Below, piece after piece: positions 48,101 through 59,858 of a stretch of 64,000 nucleotides of DNA. Location of the stretch: contig NC_133104.1 in assembly GCF_022965805.1 (NCBI RefSeq), positions 39,724,682 through 39,788,681 of the forward strand. The letters are read 5' to 3'. The notes under the pieces are model-generated. The model saw nothing but the letters and a program-made list of their open reading frames with translations. It was not told where the DNA came from and made no database searches. A program made the translations under genes and the position numbers. The DNA is from Primulina eburnea (Eukaryota > Streptophyta > Magnoliopsida > Lamiales > Gesneriaceae). The number at the start of each line of letters is the position of its first letter. The first letter of the stretch is position 1.

Positions 48101-49298
48101 TAATATCAGCCATACCTTGGGGTTCCGAGCAGAGATCCCCATGTGCCGTGATTAGTCCCCGAATTGTGTTTACGTTCCTCCTTGCGGAAGCATGGGCATG
48201 GAAGAATTTTGAGTTTCTATCCCCTCCCTGAACCCAATCTATTCTGCTACACTGCCTCCAATATTCCTCGTCTTGTGTGAGTAGCTTCTCAAGTTCGGTC
48301 TCATGTTTGTATACTTGAGACGTTGAGTGTGGCCAATTGTCTTTGTTTTTAAGTGCGTTGATCTTGGACCTCTTCTCTTTAATCCGTCGTGGCAAGGATC
48401 CCAGCTTGTTCCTAGCCCACTGTTGGAGTGATTGTAAAACGTTGGAAATTCGATCATGAAGGGGCATCAAATCATCAGACGGCCTCCACCCTTGAGCAAC
48501 TATGTCATTGCATTCTCTTTCCCGGAGCCAACCACTTTCGAAGCGGGGAATAAATTCGTGCTTTTGCAAGGCTCTCACTGCTGTAGAATTCTATTCGCCC
48601 AAGTTAATATATAATAGCCTATGATCTGAATGGAAAAAATCCAATGCCTGAACATATGCAGTTGGGTACATTAGTCTCCACTCAAGAGTGCCAACAAAAC
48701 GGTCTAGCCTCTCAAGAATTAGTTGATTTCCCATTCTCCGATTTGCCCATGTAAACAACTCACCTCGACAATGCAAATCCTGTAAATCACAATCGTCTAG
48801 AGCATCTCTAAATCCTTGCATTTGTGATGTTGTTCTCGGATTACCACCAACTTTTTCGCTATCAAAGCATATTTCGTTGAAATCCCCTCCCACAAGCCAC
48901 GGTTGGCCTGCTAATTCTCTAATGCCCCCAAGGCGACGCAGCAATTCCCATGATTGAGATCGATACGATACATTTGGGTTACCATAAAATCCTGTAAATC
49001 TCCACTTTTTGGTTCCCTCAATCACCGAGCAATCGATATGGCCTGTAGAAAAGGATGTAACTGTTACTGACAAGGAGTCCATCCACAACAAACACAGTCC
49101 CCCGCTTCGTCCTACACAATCCACCGTGAAGCAGCCCGTGTATCCAAGCTGCATTTGCCATTGCGCTCTATTTATGTTTCTCCTCCTTGTTTCACTAAGG
49201 AAGAGTAGGGTGGGCTTCTTTTCGGCTACCAGCCGCATGAGTTCACGGAATGCCCGTTGGTTCCCAAGCCCCCGGGCATTCCAAACAACGCAATTCAT
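45189..49298 (-). pseudogene. L1 ORF2: endonuclease, reverse transcriptase, RNase H; two stops
   Basis: Start ATG at 49298 (MNCVVWNARGLG). Domains: apurinic-type endonuclease to about residue 235 (SETRR, GGDFNEIC, HSDHRLLY); reverse transcriptase with FADDS at 47205-47219 and GIRQGDPLSPFLF; a zinc-binding RVT segment (CPICGFGDDSTTHALFYC); C-terminal RNase H with Asp in LDVDAAV, Glu in HAELLAI and Asp in FSDSQMA. The frame is uninterrupted in phase (1,370 codons) but has TAG at 48591-48593 and TGA at 46611-46613, probably a former Arg codon. The ATG overlaps the ORF1 stop as ATGA. Confidence 0.95.
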
Positions 49299-50153
49299 AC
49301 CTCTCGGCGGGGTTGCGTAGCAACCACCGCCGTTACTTGAGTGTCCATCTGCTTAGTTTTCTTTGGAGAAGAGTTTACATTGGAGTTCTCTCCGGTTCCC
49401 GTCCTCTTATATCCTACCAGCTCACCCGACGGGACCATTCTTCCCTTAGCAGGGCTTCCCCTGGCCCTTCTCTTCCATCTTTTTGAGGTGCTCTTTGGTG
49501 AGGGGTTATTTTCCTCAACCCCTTGCAGCCTTAAGGCTTCTGGGCCGATGGTGATCAACGAACAAGCGCTTGGGGTGTCCAGCCCAGTTGATTGCGTGGC
49601 TTTATTCCCCTTTCCCAGGGCTGCCTGCTGTGATGGCTGGATAAAGGTATTGGGGTCTGAAATCCCAAGAGAGATTGGCACTGGGTCCAGAGACTTCGCT
49701 CCACTACCTTTTAGTGTAGTGTGATAGCATTCCTCTCCTATTACCTTATCCTGTGACAGCTTCAGTGGTTCCACCCCTTCAATATTGTAAGTGTGTAATT
49801 GTCTGTCCCTACTGTCCCCGTCTGATTTACTAGTAGGAGGGCCTGTGTTTGGGAATTTCTGATTATTTTGGGACGACTGATTTTTACTTTTGTTCCCTCC
49901 GTTCAGTTGTGACGCTCTTAACCATGGCCCATATTCAAGATGTCCTGTATGCACTGAAGCCCTGTCACACTCTCGAAACGGATGTCCTATACAGCCACAC
50001 GCGTAACAGAAATCAGGCAACCTCTCATATACGAGTAAGATTATCAAGTCGACCTTTGCATCACCCATGCCGATCCGGATAAATCTTTTAATCGGCTTTG
50101 TAATATCCAGGCGCACGCGAACCCTCGCAAACCTTCCCATGAAATTCCCATTC
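49295..50153 (-). pseudogene. L1 ORF1 fragment (nucleic-acid-binding protein, CCHC)
   Basis: Reads NGNFMGRFARVRVRLDITKPI from the truncated edge, then a zinc knuckle C-Y-A-C-G-C-I-G-H-P-F-R-E-C, and a long low-complexity basic C-terminus ending QPRREV. Plant L1 ORF1 normally begins further upstream with a DUF4283 domain, most of which is lost. An open frame continuing to 50275 uses flanking DNA and is not real. Confidence 0.88.
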
Positions 50154-50162
50154 GAAGAGTCT

Positions 50163-50365
50163 GAACTTATTACGTATGCTACACTTTCCTCAATACCCAC
50201 CAATATTTCATAACTTACTTTATATATATATTCAGAACTTATTACGTATGCTACACTTTCCTCAATACCCACCAATATTTCATAACTTACTTTATATATA
50301 TATATATACAGAACTTATTACGTATGCTACACTTTCCTCAATACCCACCAATATTTCATAACTTA

Positions 50366-50367
<2 letters not shown>
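50163..50367. repeat. Tandem triplication next to the L1 5' junction
   Basis: The phrase gaacttattacgtatgctac with its ~73-bp unit occurs at 50163, 50235 and 50311, separated by short (TA) runs. The other units carry it once. The first copy overlaps the L1 TSD. Confidence 0.9.
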
Positions 50368-50422
<55 letters not shown>

Positions 50423-50771
50423 GTTTACTAGGAAGTTATGGCTTATACCCAAAGAAGTGTTTGAACCATTCAGAGTAACAACACCTCCTAGCAAGACTAT
50501 TGATATATATATATGGTACACCATAGCTGTAAAATCTGTGTCAATATACATACATTTGAAGCTAAATATATTCATGTCGATATGGTAGAATATTATGTTA
50601 TTCTAAGAACGGATTAGTTAATCAAGAACCATGCATTGATAGATTTTAGGAGAACGAAAGTCAAACTTCGGATTTGAAACAAGGAAAATAAGTTTATCTT
50701 GGCAAATTCAGGGAATATTGTTGTGCTGTCGTTGAGTCACCAAACTTAAATTCCTAATCTCTAAGTAAAAT
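50368..50771 (+). pseudogene. (AT)n run and gypsy protease-region remnant B3
   Basis: AT repeats at 50368-50419, then sequence matching 30507-30628 and 34335-34576 joined, i.e. the version without either solo LTR. No open frame of note. Confidence 0.7.
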
Positions 50772-52145
50772 GGGTGTAATGATGAGTAGGGTTGAATCCA
50801 CAAAGAACGGGAGATGATTTCTTTCGAGGAAAAATAAATAACAGAGGGGTTTTGTTGGATAAGAACAAAATGAAATATTATAACTAAAATTAGAAAGTAA
50901 TAAAAAAAACAAATAATCTAAACGAGAATTAAATTACCAAACTCTAATTCAAGTGGATTTTCACTATTCTATTGTGTCACTGTTCATCGGCTAATATATG
51001 ATTTATTCATGCAGTTACAGGTAATTAACCTTAGAATTATAGGGATAGATGCTAAAATCCTTGTGTTTTCCTAATTTAATTGACCAAACCCAGCATATAG
51101 TTAAAACTTATCAATAACTAACTGTGCACGATAGCATTCTATATTAATTAAAAATAACATTTTCGTTTTGTTAAAACAGTTAATCCTTAAATCTAACAAC
51201 CGAGATAGCTGCAATCGATAGATCGAGTTTCGTTGATTTATTTAGATTAAATATGCTATGATAGCACAACACACTTAATATATCGCTACTCATGTACCAA
51301 TCGTTCATGACAATTACGGATCACTGAATTAATGCATAACAGTAGAAAATTATATATCGAATTAAATTGTCAGATTAACTGAGATACAACTTTCATAGAA
51401 TTAAATATAAATCAACATGAACAAAACACGAATATTAAATTGAAACACAAAAAACCTAAGAGTGATAAATTGAAATAGTAAAAATATCCCCTGAATCAGA
51501 AATAAAACTTAGCCTAAAGGTGTGGAGAGGAGATGAGAAATTATTGAGTCTTCTTCTTGTTCTTCACATTGAAGAGGTAGATGGAGAATAGAGAATTCTT
51601 CTTCGATTGCGTGTCTCCTTCTTTTTTACATGTAATGCTTATTGGGTCAATGAGAAAAGCCCACCAAGATTAGATAAAACCTAATGTACACAAAATCATA
51701 TCAAAGATATGATAGAGTTTTATAACTTATCTTATCTTTATTTCTCTCAATAATAAAAATATCTCTCCAATTATTTTTCACAACTAAAATACCACAATTA
51801 GGAATCTAAATTCTGGTATTATCTTTGCAGTTTTTGGACTTCAGATTTAGTTGTGCAGGCAGCTGAAGAATTGTCACAAGGCGTGATAACCCTTTGTGGT
51901 AATATCACTTCTGAATTTTTCTGCTTCAAGTCTTCTACTAAGATCATATCGTCAACTTTAATTATGATATAAAATCATATTTTTTAACCCAAATTTATCC
52001 CAAGAGTAGAAAACTTCCTCTACAATAAAATCAAACAAAAATATGTTAATTAAGCACGTTGGAAGTGGTAACAATGAGATATACGACAACAAAAATGCAA
52101 ACTATTATTAGCCTATCAAACATAAATCCCTCCTACCAGTTTCCT
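50772..52145. repeat. ~1.2-1.4-kb repeat (copy B3)
   Basis: Begins gatgagtagggttgaatcc; collinear with copies B1 and B2. No gene. Confidence 0.6.
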
Positions 52146-52865
52146 AGACATGGAAAGCCATGAGAAACGGTGAAATTTTTTACCTAGCCATGGTAAGTAA
52201 GGTAGAAGAATTAGTCGAATTCAAACTAGAAGATATTCCAATAGTGCAAGAATTTCCAAATGTTTTTTTGGAAAATATATTCAGAACAATTCCATGTCGC
52301 AAAGTGGAGTTTGGGATTAATTTGGTGCCCAGTGCTGCACCAATTTCTAAGGCACCCAACCGAATTACTGCCGCATGCAAAACTCAAAGAACTGAAAGAA
52401 TAATTCCATGAATTGTTGGATAAGAAACAAATCAGATCTAATGCATCTCTTTGGGGAGCTCCAATCTTGTTTGTAAAAAAAATGATGAGAATACGAGATT
52501 GTGAATTATTTATAGATAATTAAATAAGACCATAATGAAGAATAAGTATCCCCTTGTGAGGATAGATGACATTTTTTTATCAACTCAAATGAGCTACAAA
52601 CTTCTCGAAACTCGATCTTGAAAATAATTTACAACAATTAAGAGTTCATAGTATGTCGTTTGGCTTGAAAAAATCTCCGACATCATTCATATATGGATCT
52701 CATGAACAGAGTGTCCAAAGCCATTATTTGACAAATTTTTGATGCTGTTTATCGATGATATTTTTGAATATTCACCAAGTGAAAAAGACCACAAAAACAT
52801 TTTCGCATCACTTTTCATATGCTTATAGAGGAAGAACTGCACTCTAAATTCAAGAAATATAAATT
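52146..52865 (+). pseudogene. Gypsy RT remnant B3, upstream of GLP4
   Basis: The most decayed of the three: MVSKVEELVEFKLEDIP, VPSAAPISKAPNRIT, then a frame loss near 52375 and further indels. The same internal deletion is present. Confidence 0.83.
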
Positions 52866-53114
52866 TTCAATATATGTGTCATTTGGAATTAAATAAATAT
52901 TTTTTGGTTTGCAATATATTCCAAAGACAACTATTAACTAACCCTAATTAAACAAATAATTTAGTCACCGAATGAATGAATGAATATATGTTTCCATTAA
53001 ATATATTTTTGGCACTAGTTATATTTAATTACTTGTAATAGAGTAGGTCGTTATATTTAATTTTATTAATTAATAATAATAGTGTGTTTGTGTGTGTGTA
53101 TTTATTTATTGTGT

Positions 53115-53117
<3 letters not shown>

Positions 53118-53181
<64 letters not shown>
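53118..53181. repeat. (AT)n microsatellite upstream of GLP4
   Basis: About 31 AT units, with the same local duplication in its flanks as at GLP2. Confidence 0.93.
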
Positions 53182-53186
<5 letters not shown>

Positions 53187-53582
53187 TTATTTCCTACTTA
53201 AATATATTTTTGGACTTTTTATATTTAATTACTTGTAATAGAGTAGGTCGTTATATTTAATTTTATTAATTAATAATAGTAGTGTGTTTGTGTGTGTATA
53301 TATATTTATTTATTGTGTCCTTTGAGTAGACTTTATATGAAGTTATTTAAAGACTTTACCGATAAATCAATGGCTTTATTATGTGAAAAATGAAAATGTA
53401 TAATTCATTATATTCGCTATTGACGAAGCTTAAATAAAAGAGAATAGATTTTAAATTGATGGACTTCAAAATATCCAAAAAATTGTGACAAATTTATATT
53501 TTGGATTTAAAACCAGAAACATTATTTAAGATTTGATTGACGTGGTCGATTTTCAAATGTCTTGGTCTTTCTACCTTTGTTT

Positions 53583-53700
53583 AGTCACAGCGCAAGCTAT
53601 TAATTTATCCAACTCGTCGGGTAAATAAATTTGGACAAGTTCAAACATTTTGTTTATTAAGGAAATTTTCCGACTAGTTCAAATATTTCAGTTATAAATA
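53583..53700 (+). promoter_or_regulatory. GLP4 core promoter with TATA box
   Basis: TATAAATA at 53693-53700; the ACAAGT/ACTAGT pair with TTCAAA is kept upstream (from about 53635 and 53672). Confidence 0.75.
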
Positions 53701-53764
53701 CACTTGCGTTTTGTGGATTGAAACCACATCTCAAGCTCAAAACTTCAAAAGCGAAATATTTAAG

Positions 53765-54654
53765 ATGGGCTTTCGTTTCTTTCTAGATTTTTTTTTAGTA
53801 ACTTTGATATGTTTATCAGCGTCTGCATCTGATCCTAGTCCTCTTCAAGACTTTTGTGTCGCGGTCGAGGATGCAAAAGCTTCTGGTAATTAATTAATTC
53901 TATGCATATTCTCTCGACTAAGTTAATCTCATTTTTTTAGCTATATCGAAGTTATAATGTTTACTTTTATGAGGTTATTTTGATCAACTGATTCGAAACT
54001 TTATATCATTTTATTTACATTATTAACTGGTCATAAGTCGGTTTATCCTTGCATTTTGCAAGTTCATGAAAAATTATACGTATTATTGCAGTGTTTGTGA
54101 ATGGAAAGATTTGCAAGAACCCAAATATGGTTTCGGCAGATGATTTCTTTTTCAATGGTCTGAATAAACCCGGAAACACATCAAATCGAGTAGGCTCAAG
54201 GGTTACTCCAGTTAATGTAAACCAAATACCTGGACTCAATACTTTGGGCATTTCTTTGGTTCGAGTTGATTATGCACCATATGGGCTCAACCCTCCTCAC
54301 ACACATCCTCGTGCTACTGAAATTCTTGTCTTAATTGAAGGAATTCTATCTGTTGGGTTTGTGACTTCGAATCCTGCAAATCCCAACCAGAAAAACAAGC
54401 TTTTTACCAAGACATTGCATCCAGGAGATGTGTTTGTGTTCCCCGAAGGTCTCATTCATTTTCAATTCAATACCGGAAAAGCCAAGGCTGTTGCATTTGC
54501 CGGGTTAAGTAGTCAGAATCCTGGAGTCATCACCATTGCAAATGCTGTTTTTGGCTCTGAACCACCAATTTCCATCGATGTTCTTACGAAGGCATTCCAA
54601 GTTGACAATAACGTTATAAAATATCTTCAAGGACAGTTTTGGACAAACAACTAA
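53765..54654 (+). CDS. Germin-like protein 4 (secreted cupin), one intron
   Basis: Exons 53765-53885 and 54092-54654, GT/AG intron of 206 bp in phase 1, 227 residues. All metal ligands (His110, His112, Glu117, His163), both N-terminal Cys and the NTS sequon are kept. The signal peptide differs slightly ([14 protein letters not shown]). Ile125 replaces the Thr of the siblings; like GLP2 it has Ser40, Met53, Asn62 and His150, and like GLP1 Lys141. The upstream ATG of the siblings is GTG here and the leader has indels, which supports the ATG at 53765 as the real start in all three. Numbered 4 by position after the broken A2 copy. Polyadenylation candidate AATAAA at 54728-54733. Confidence 0.95.
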
Positions 54655-55091
54655 ATCAGAACCAGACCAAATTAAGACAAAGCTCCATTGTTTTTTTTTT
54701 CTCATTTTCTACTAGTTTGATCATTATAATAAAGAGCTTCATGAACTATTATTATATGGTACTTTGATGTTCTCCTTAATCATTTAGGCAAGAAAATTAA
54801 ACCAGACCAGATGCTGAAGCTCCATCGTTTTTCTTTTCTTGTTGTTAAATTACTACAATAAAGAGTGTGAATAATGGTCCTTTGATGTACTTATCCATTT
54901 GGCAATAAATCGATGGTTTTGTGTTCAGATTATTCTATTTTATGTTATAGTTTTTACACTTCCTAGGAAAATTGTCTCTTTTCTTTTAATTGGTTATATT
55001 GTGAGTAGTTACAATATATAGTTATAAATCTTTTGAAATTTTTTTTATATATTTAAGAAAGTCTATCCCATTATATATCTAGCTCGAAAGT
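54655..55091. other. GLP4 3' flank
   Basis: Diverges from the other GLP flanks after about 54700. A partial repeat of the 3' UTR phrase (accagacca...aagctccat) occurs at 54657 and again near 54802. No gene. Confidence 0.6.
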
Positions 55092-55363
55092 TGTGGGGAC
55101 CCGGACGCTAATCACGTTCTAAATCATAATTACGACTAATTAATCAATTAGTATAAACAGGGTCTAAATTTTTTTCTTAAATTATACAGCGGAAACGTAA
55201 TGTAATTAAATTCAAATTACATATTAAACATAACATACAAAAATTGTATAATCTACAATAATCCGACTAGGTTCAGCTACAAGTCAGTGCTGAATCCTAA
55301 GTTGCTTCAAAGCCCGGATCTCCACGCTATCTAGTCCAGCCTCGTTCTCTTCTTGACCCTGAT
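55092..55363 (-). mobile_element. Third Tekay-type LTR, left piece (interrupted)
   Basis: TGTGGGGACCCGGACGCTAA start as in the 11156 LTR, but diverged. It is cut at 55363 by the insertion of Tekay-like 2 and resumes at 63911 (ctgatcctagcccacctgttg), running off the window. Minus orientation inferred from its relative. Confidence 0.88.
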
Positions 55364-57467
55364 TGTAATGCCCGAGATTTAATCATTCTAATCAGACGTT
55401 GATTAATTGACGTAATGGAAGTCACAGGAACTCAAATGACGAAGCCGGGCGTTGGTTTATGTTAAGCCAAGATGTTGAATCGAACATCTCAAGATGTTAG
55501 ACCGAACATCTCGCGCCCGAGCGGCAGAAAAGCACCGCCCGAACGCGCAGGTATAATTGTGAGGGCCGAAAGTTCTTCGCCCTAGCGAGCAACTTTTGAC
55601 CGCCCGAGCGACAGGAGATGTTCAGCCGAGGATCTCGACCGAAACTGACTCGCCCTAGCGGTAGGTTTTGACCGCCCTAGCGAGCGACGTGTAAAATGAA
55701 GAATGAGCCACTTGCTTTTATGCATGTTACGAGTGTATATATATATATAGATACATGCAAGAATTCTTGGAGAATCAGAAATAAAGAACCGAGGGAAGCT
55801 CTTGAGTTTGATTGAAGATTCTGACAATCTGTCCGTCTGTTTTTGAATCCGATTACGGTATTGAGTTCCTAGCAACGCAGGCTTCATTTGAACGTAAGTT
55901 TTATTATGTTTTGAGATGTTTTGAAAATATGATGTTGCTGGAATTGAATATGATTCAGATATGGTGTTTCTGCTACCGTAGACATTATAGAATTGAAGTC
56001 AGATTAAAGAACAGATTGCTTCTGTAATTGTTATGATTTTTGAAAGATATTGACTGAGATTCTATATCAGAATTGTGTTAGTATTCAGAGTATGAATTGT
56101 ATTGACACAGATTATGAGTTCCAGTATTTTAATTGTGATGTTCAGAATTGACGGGGTTATTCAGACTGTATTGTTATGCCGTCGAAACATCAGTTGATTT
56201 AGATTGATCAGATTCAGATATGATTCGATTAGATTGTGATATTATTAATATGACTCAGATTGTATTGTGTTCAGATATTAATCAGATTTTGTACTGAGTT
56301 GAGTATTGATCAGAACGGATTGTGAATTGAGTTATTCATTGATACTATGTATTCGATATTGTCTTTTCAGATTTGATATGGACAGAGTTGAATACAGATC
56401 ATCGTCTTCGTCAGACCGGGACGACAAAGGTATAATTCATGTGATATTCGGGAAGCCCCAACTCAAATGAGATATCATTTTGAGTTGCCCAATAAAATCA
56501 CATACTAGACTGTTAATTATGCCTTGTTATATTTATGCTTTGATTATAGAATTGTATTCAAGTGTATGAGACTATTGTCATATTCAGATATGAATATGAT
56601 TATGCTATATTTACAGCTTGATATTCATTGCATTTAAGATAGGAAAGTCTTGACAGCCATTGTCAGACTTCTAGACGTTCGGTGTATCTCAACTTAGGAG
56701 TAGTCATTACTCCTATTGCCAGCCGTCGATACAGCTCGGACCGAAGTCTAGGAATAAGACGTACAGTCGCCCCGAGTGGTTGGGTAGGTGACAGGCAGTG
56801 ACGTCTTATTCACCTCGGGATCCCTAGAGTTATAGTTGAGTCGAGTCTAGACATGATTTGACTAGAACTGCATGTGTTTATAGATGTGGTTTCATAGACT
56901 ATGAAACCCATTATTATTGCTTTCAGTCATGATAGCATGTGTTTATGATTTAGATTGTATATGCAGGCTTATCTGATTCGAGTTGCATGTTCAGTTAGAT
57001 TAGATTTCATAGATGATGAACTCTATTACTATTGTTATTGCTTTTATGCATGACAGCATGTTTCATGAATTATTATGTGTATATGCATGTTTACCATGTT
57101 TTATACTGGGATTTATTCTCACCGGAGTTATCCGGCTGTTGTCTTGTTTTGTATGTGTGCATGACAACAGGTGGGGCTGGATCAGGGTCGAGATGACGAT
57201 GAGAGAAGACGAGTTAGCGTGGTGATTCCGGACTTGTAGCAGACTTGGTTTATTATTTGAATTTAGTAATTGAACCTTAGACTTAGGTTGTACAGTATTG
57301 TACTTTTCTACTGAATTGTAGTCTTATACAGATATGTATATTAATTAGATGCCATTCCCTTCCGCATTTATATTTTAAAAAGAAAAATTTTTAGACCCTG
57401 TTTATCAGAACTGATAATTAAATCCCAACGATGATTAAGAAGATGATTAGCGTCCGGGTCCCCACAA
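55364..57467 (+). repeat. 5' LTR of Tekay-like 2
   Basis: 2,104 bp, TGTAATGCCC...GTCCCCACA. GC-rich part at 55500-55690 with repeated cgccc(g/t)agcg phrases; TATA-like atatatatatag near 55740. Small open frames inside (for example 55582-55887 and 57013-57225) are duplicated in the 3' LTR and look spurious. Confidence 0.93.
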
Positions 57468-57472
57468 CAGGT

Positions 57473-57484
57473 GGTATCAGAGCG
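57473..57484 (+). promoter_or_regulatory. Primer-binding site of Tekay-like 2
   Basis: TGGTATCAGAGC, five bases after the LTR; initiator tRNA-Met type. Confidence 0.92.
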
Positions 57485-57663
57485 ATAGATCCTTTAGATT
57501 GAGATAGTCAGAGTTGATAGATTCTTTTAGACTGAGATAGAAGAGAATGAGCGGGGTAGATTGAATTTTCTTTCCTTGCATGTGATTGCTAGCATGAGAA
57601 TTATTTCAATGTTGACTTACATTGTGTGTGCTAGCATGATTTATTGCTTTCCCTATTACATGT

Positions 57664-57860
57664 AGGGCTGCAAACGAACCGAACATGTTCGCGAGTTTTT
57701 CGAGCCGGCTCGATAAATATTCGATTCGTATTCGAACTTATCGAATTTGAGCCGAACTCGAACATGTTCGAACTTTTTTTCGAGCCGAACTCGAGCCCAA
57801 ATTATTTTGTTCGATAGCTCGCGAATAGTTCGCGAGCCTTAATATTTTATTAATATAATA

Positions 57861-57891
<31 letters not shown>

Positions 57892-58143
57892 TTCGAATAT
57901 TTCGAGCATTTCGAGCTTTCAAACCTTAATATCCGAGCAATAATTCGAATAGTTCACGAATATATTCGAATATTTCGAGCCGAACTCGAACTCGAACTTC
58001 ATTTCGAGCCGAGCTCGAGCCCAAATATTTGAAATTATCGAACTTCGAATCGAGCTCGAACTCGAATATACCTATTTCGAGCCGAATTCGAGCCTGATTT
58101 TTTTACTATTATTCGGCTCGATTCGGTTCGTTTGCACCCCTAA
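57664..58143. mobile_element. hAT-like MITE between primer site and gag
   Basis: About 480 bp with inverted ends AGGGCTGCAAACGAACCGAA and AGGGGTGCAAACGAACCGAA (right end reverse-complemented). 8-bp direct repeats TTACATGT (57656-57663, 58144-58151); boundaries are uncertain by one or two bases. The interior is full of short palindromic tcgagccgaactcga phrases plus a short (AT)n run. Non-coding. Confidence 0.88.
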
Positions 58144-58287
58144 TTACATGTTGTTTGTTATCTGAGTTGACTACAGCATGTAATTGCCAAGCCTGGATCA
58201 GAACCGAGTCTGAATCAGAGGTATATGATCAGAGGAGGGCTGAGACAGATGGTATAGATTGTGTACTAATCTGTTTGATATTCAGAT

Positions 58288-59214
58288 ATACCGCCTCGGA
58301 GAATTCCAGAAAGGGGTAGTACTTTGTATGATCAGACAGATATACCAGAAACTCAGATAGATAGATCAGAAAATCAGATAGAAACACAGATGAAGAAGTT
58401 TCAGTCGTACAAACCACCGATTTTAAAGGGTACTGAGACGCCAGCAGATTGTGAGAATTGGCTTGAAGATATAGAAATGTTATTTGAATTCCTTGGCTTT
58501 ACAGACGAGTGCAGAATTACATTGATTGGGAATCAGTTACAGGATATTGCAAAGAGTTGGTGGATGGTAACTAAGGAAAACTTAGAACGGCGTAGTTTAA
58601 TGATTCTGTGGAAGACCTTTAGATTTGAATTTTATCAAAGATTCTTCCCTACATCATATAGACAGGACAGAAGTGCAGAGTTTATAAACCTAAGACAAAA
58701 TCAAATGAGTATTGATGAGTACTTGGCACAGTTTTTCACCTTGTTACGTTTTGCCCCTCTTGTGGCTAGAAATGATGATGCTATTTCTAGTCATTTCATT
58801 CAAGGATTGAATCCAGAAATACGTACATTGGTGAATGTGAAGCAATCAAGTAGTTTTGCTGATACCTTGAATAGGGCCAAAAGAGCAGAAACAGTTCTGA
58901 CAGGACAACAGGAAGCATCGTATGATCTTCCAGCTCCGAATCCACAGCAACTGCCTTCTAGAGTCGAGATTGGCAGCAGCAGTGATAAAAAGAAAGAACC
59001 ATTGAAAGCTCAAAAGAAACCGTTCAAGAAATTAGGAAGTGGTTCCTCTAGTTCCAGTGGTTCCAGCCCGAGCTATACAGGAGTTTATTGCAGAAATTGT
59101 GGGGGGAGGCATTCCACAGAGAAATGCCAAGGAGTGCTTGGTAGATGCAATATTTGTAAACAGCCGGGGCACTTTGCTAAAGTCTGTCCCCAGAAAGGTT
59201 CCCGAAGTTTTTAG
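58288..59214 (+). pseudogene. Tekay-like 2 gag, start codon lost
   Basis: A 308-codon gag frame. Alignment with Tekay-like 1 (MPPRRMPEQGST) places the start at 58288, where the codon is ATA, followed by PPRRIPERGST; no ATG lies nearby in frame at the N-terminus. The gag domain is clear (MKKFQSYKPPILKGTE, WWMVTKENLERR, FYQRFFPTSYR), followed by a basic serine-rich linker and two zinc knuckles (CRNCGGRHSTEKC, CNICKQPGHFAKVC). The frame ends in TAG after CPQKGSRSF, where relatives run on into protease. Confidence 0.9.
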
Positions 59215-59561
59215 GGAACAGAATCGAGAAACAGACCCAGAATACACTACAGGTACTATTCTTTTATGATTATACTGCATACGTATTGATATGTACTAAT
59301 GCATTCTGTATAAGTATCTGTGACTGAGTGGCATGGAGATATGTTGTACCTGTTGGGTTTGTTTATACTGTAGTATTGATTTCTTTGGATTGTTGAGGAA
59401 AATGTTGATATCAGAGATTTCTGTGATATATATATACTACAGTAGGATAGAATGAGATTGAGTTAGATTGTGCTGTACTTGTGTTAGTTGATCTGATTTG
59501 AACGCATTATTGATATGTATATGTTGAACAAGTACATACATACTGTAGAAATTTTCCAGAA

Positions 59562-59858
59562 ATGGTCAGAGTTAGATCAGAGATGACTGATCAGTGGAGA
59601 TACCACGATAAGGATTTTAGATTTAGAATTCCTTTGATATCTGTATTGTATATGACTCGATTAATACAGAAAGGAGCAGATTGCATCCCTATGTATTCAG
59701 TAGATCTACTGAAATCGAGCGTAACATTGGCAGATTTGCCAGAAATGTACGAATTGGCAGACATTAGCCCAGATAAGATTTCAGATTTGCTTTATATCAG
59801 AAAGATAGGCTTCAGAATTGAATTCCGATCAGATAATGATTGTTGGTTTAGAATTTAA
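59562..59858 (+). pseudogene. Tekay-like 2 protease-RT linker fragment
   Basis: Reads RFRIPLISVLYMTRLIQKGADC, then [20 protein letters not shown], matching Tekay-like 1 between protease and RT (16220-16000). Protease itself (expected between 59215 and 59560) is gone, and homology stops near 59850 before RT. Confidence 0.82.

Larger units (their letters stand above)
45144..50153 (-). mobile_element. L1-type LINE, 5'-truncated, minus strand
   Basis: A 5.0-kb non-LTR retrotransposon. The poly-A tail appears as a T run at 45142-45157. Flanking direct repeats of 18 bp (gaagagtctgaacttatt) lie at 45126-45143 and 50154-50171. ORF1 lacks its start and enters the element at its 5' edge, so the copy is 5'-truncated. 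ORF2 has two stops. The target is GLP remnant R2. Confidence 0.95.

Noticed and set aside
49295..50275. 326-codon L1 ORF1 starting at 50275
   Set aside because: The first 40 or so codons lie in flanking tandem-triplicated DNA; the element ends at 50153, so this start is false.
57013..57225. 70-codon frame, repeated at 63457-63669
   Set aside because: Duplicated because it lies in both LTRs of Tekay-like 2; no protein features.
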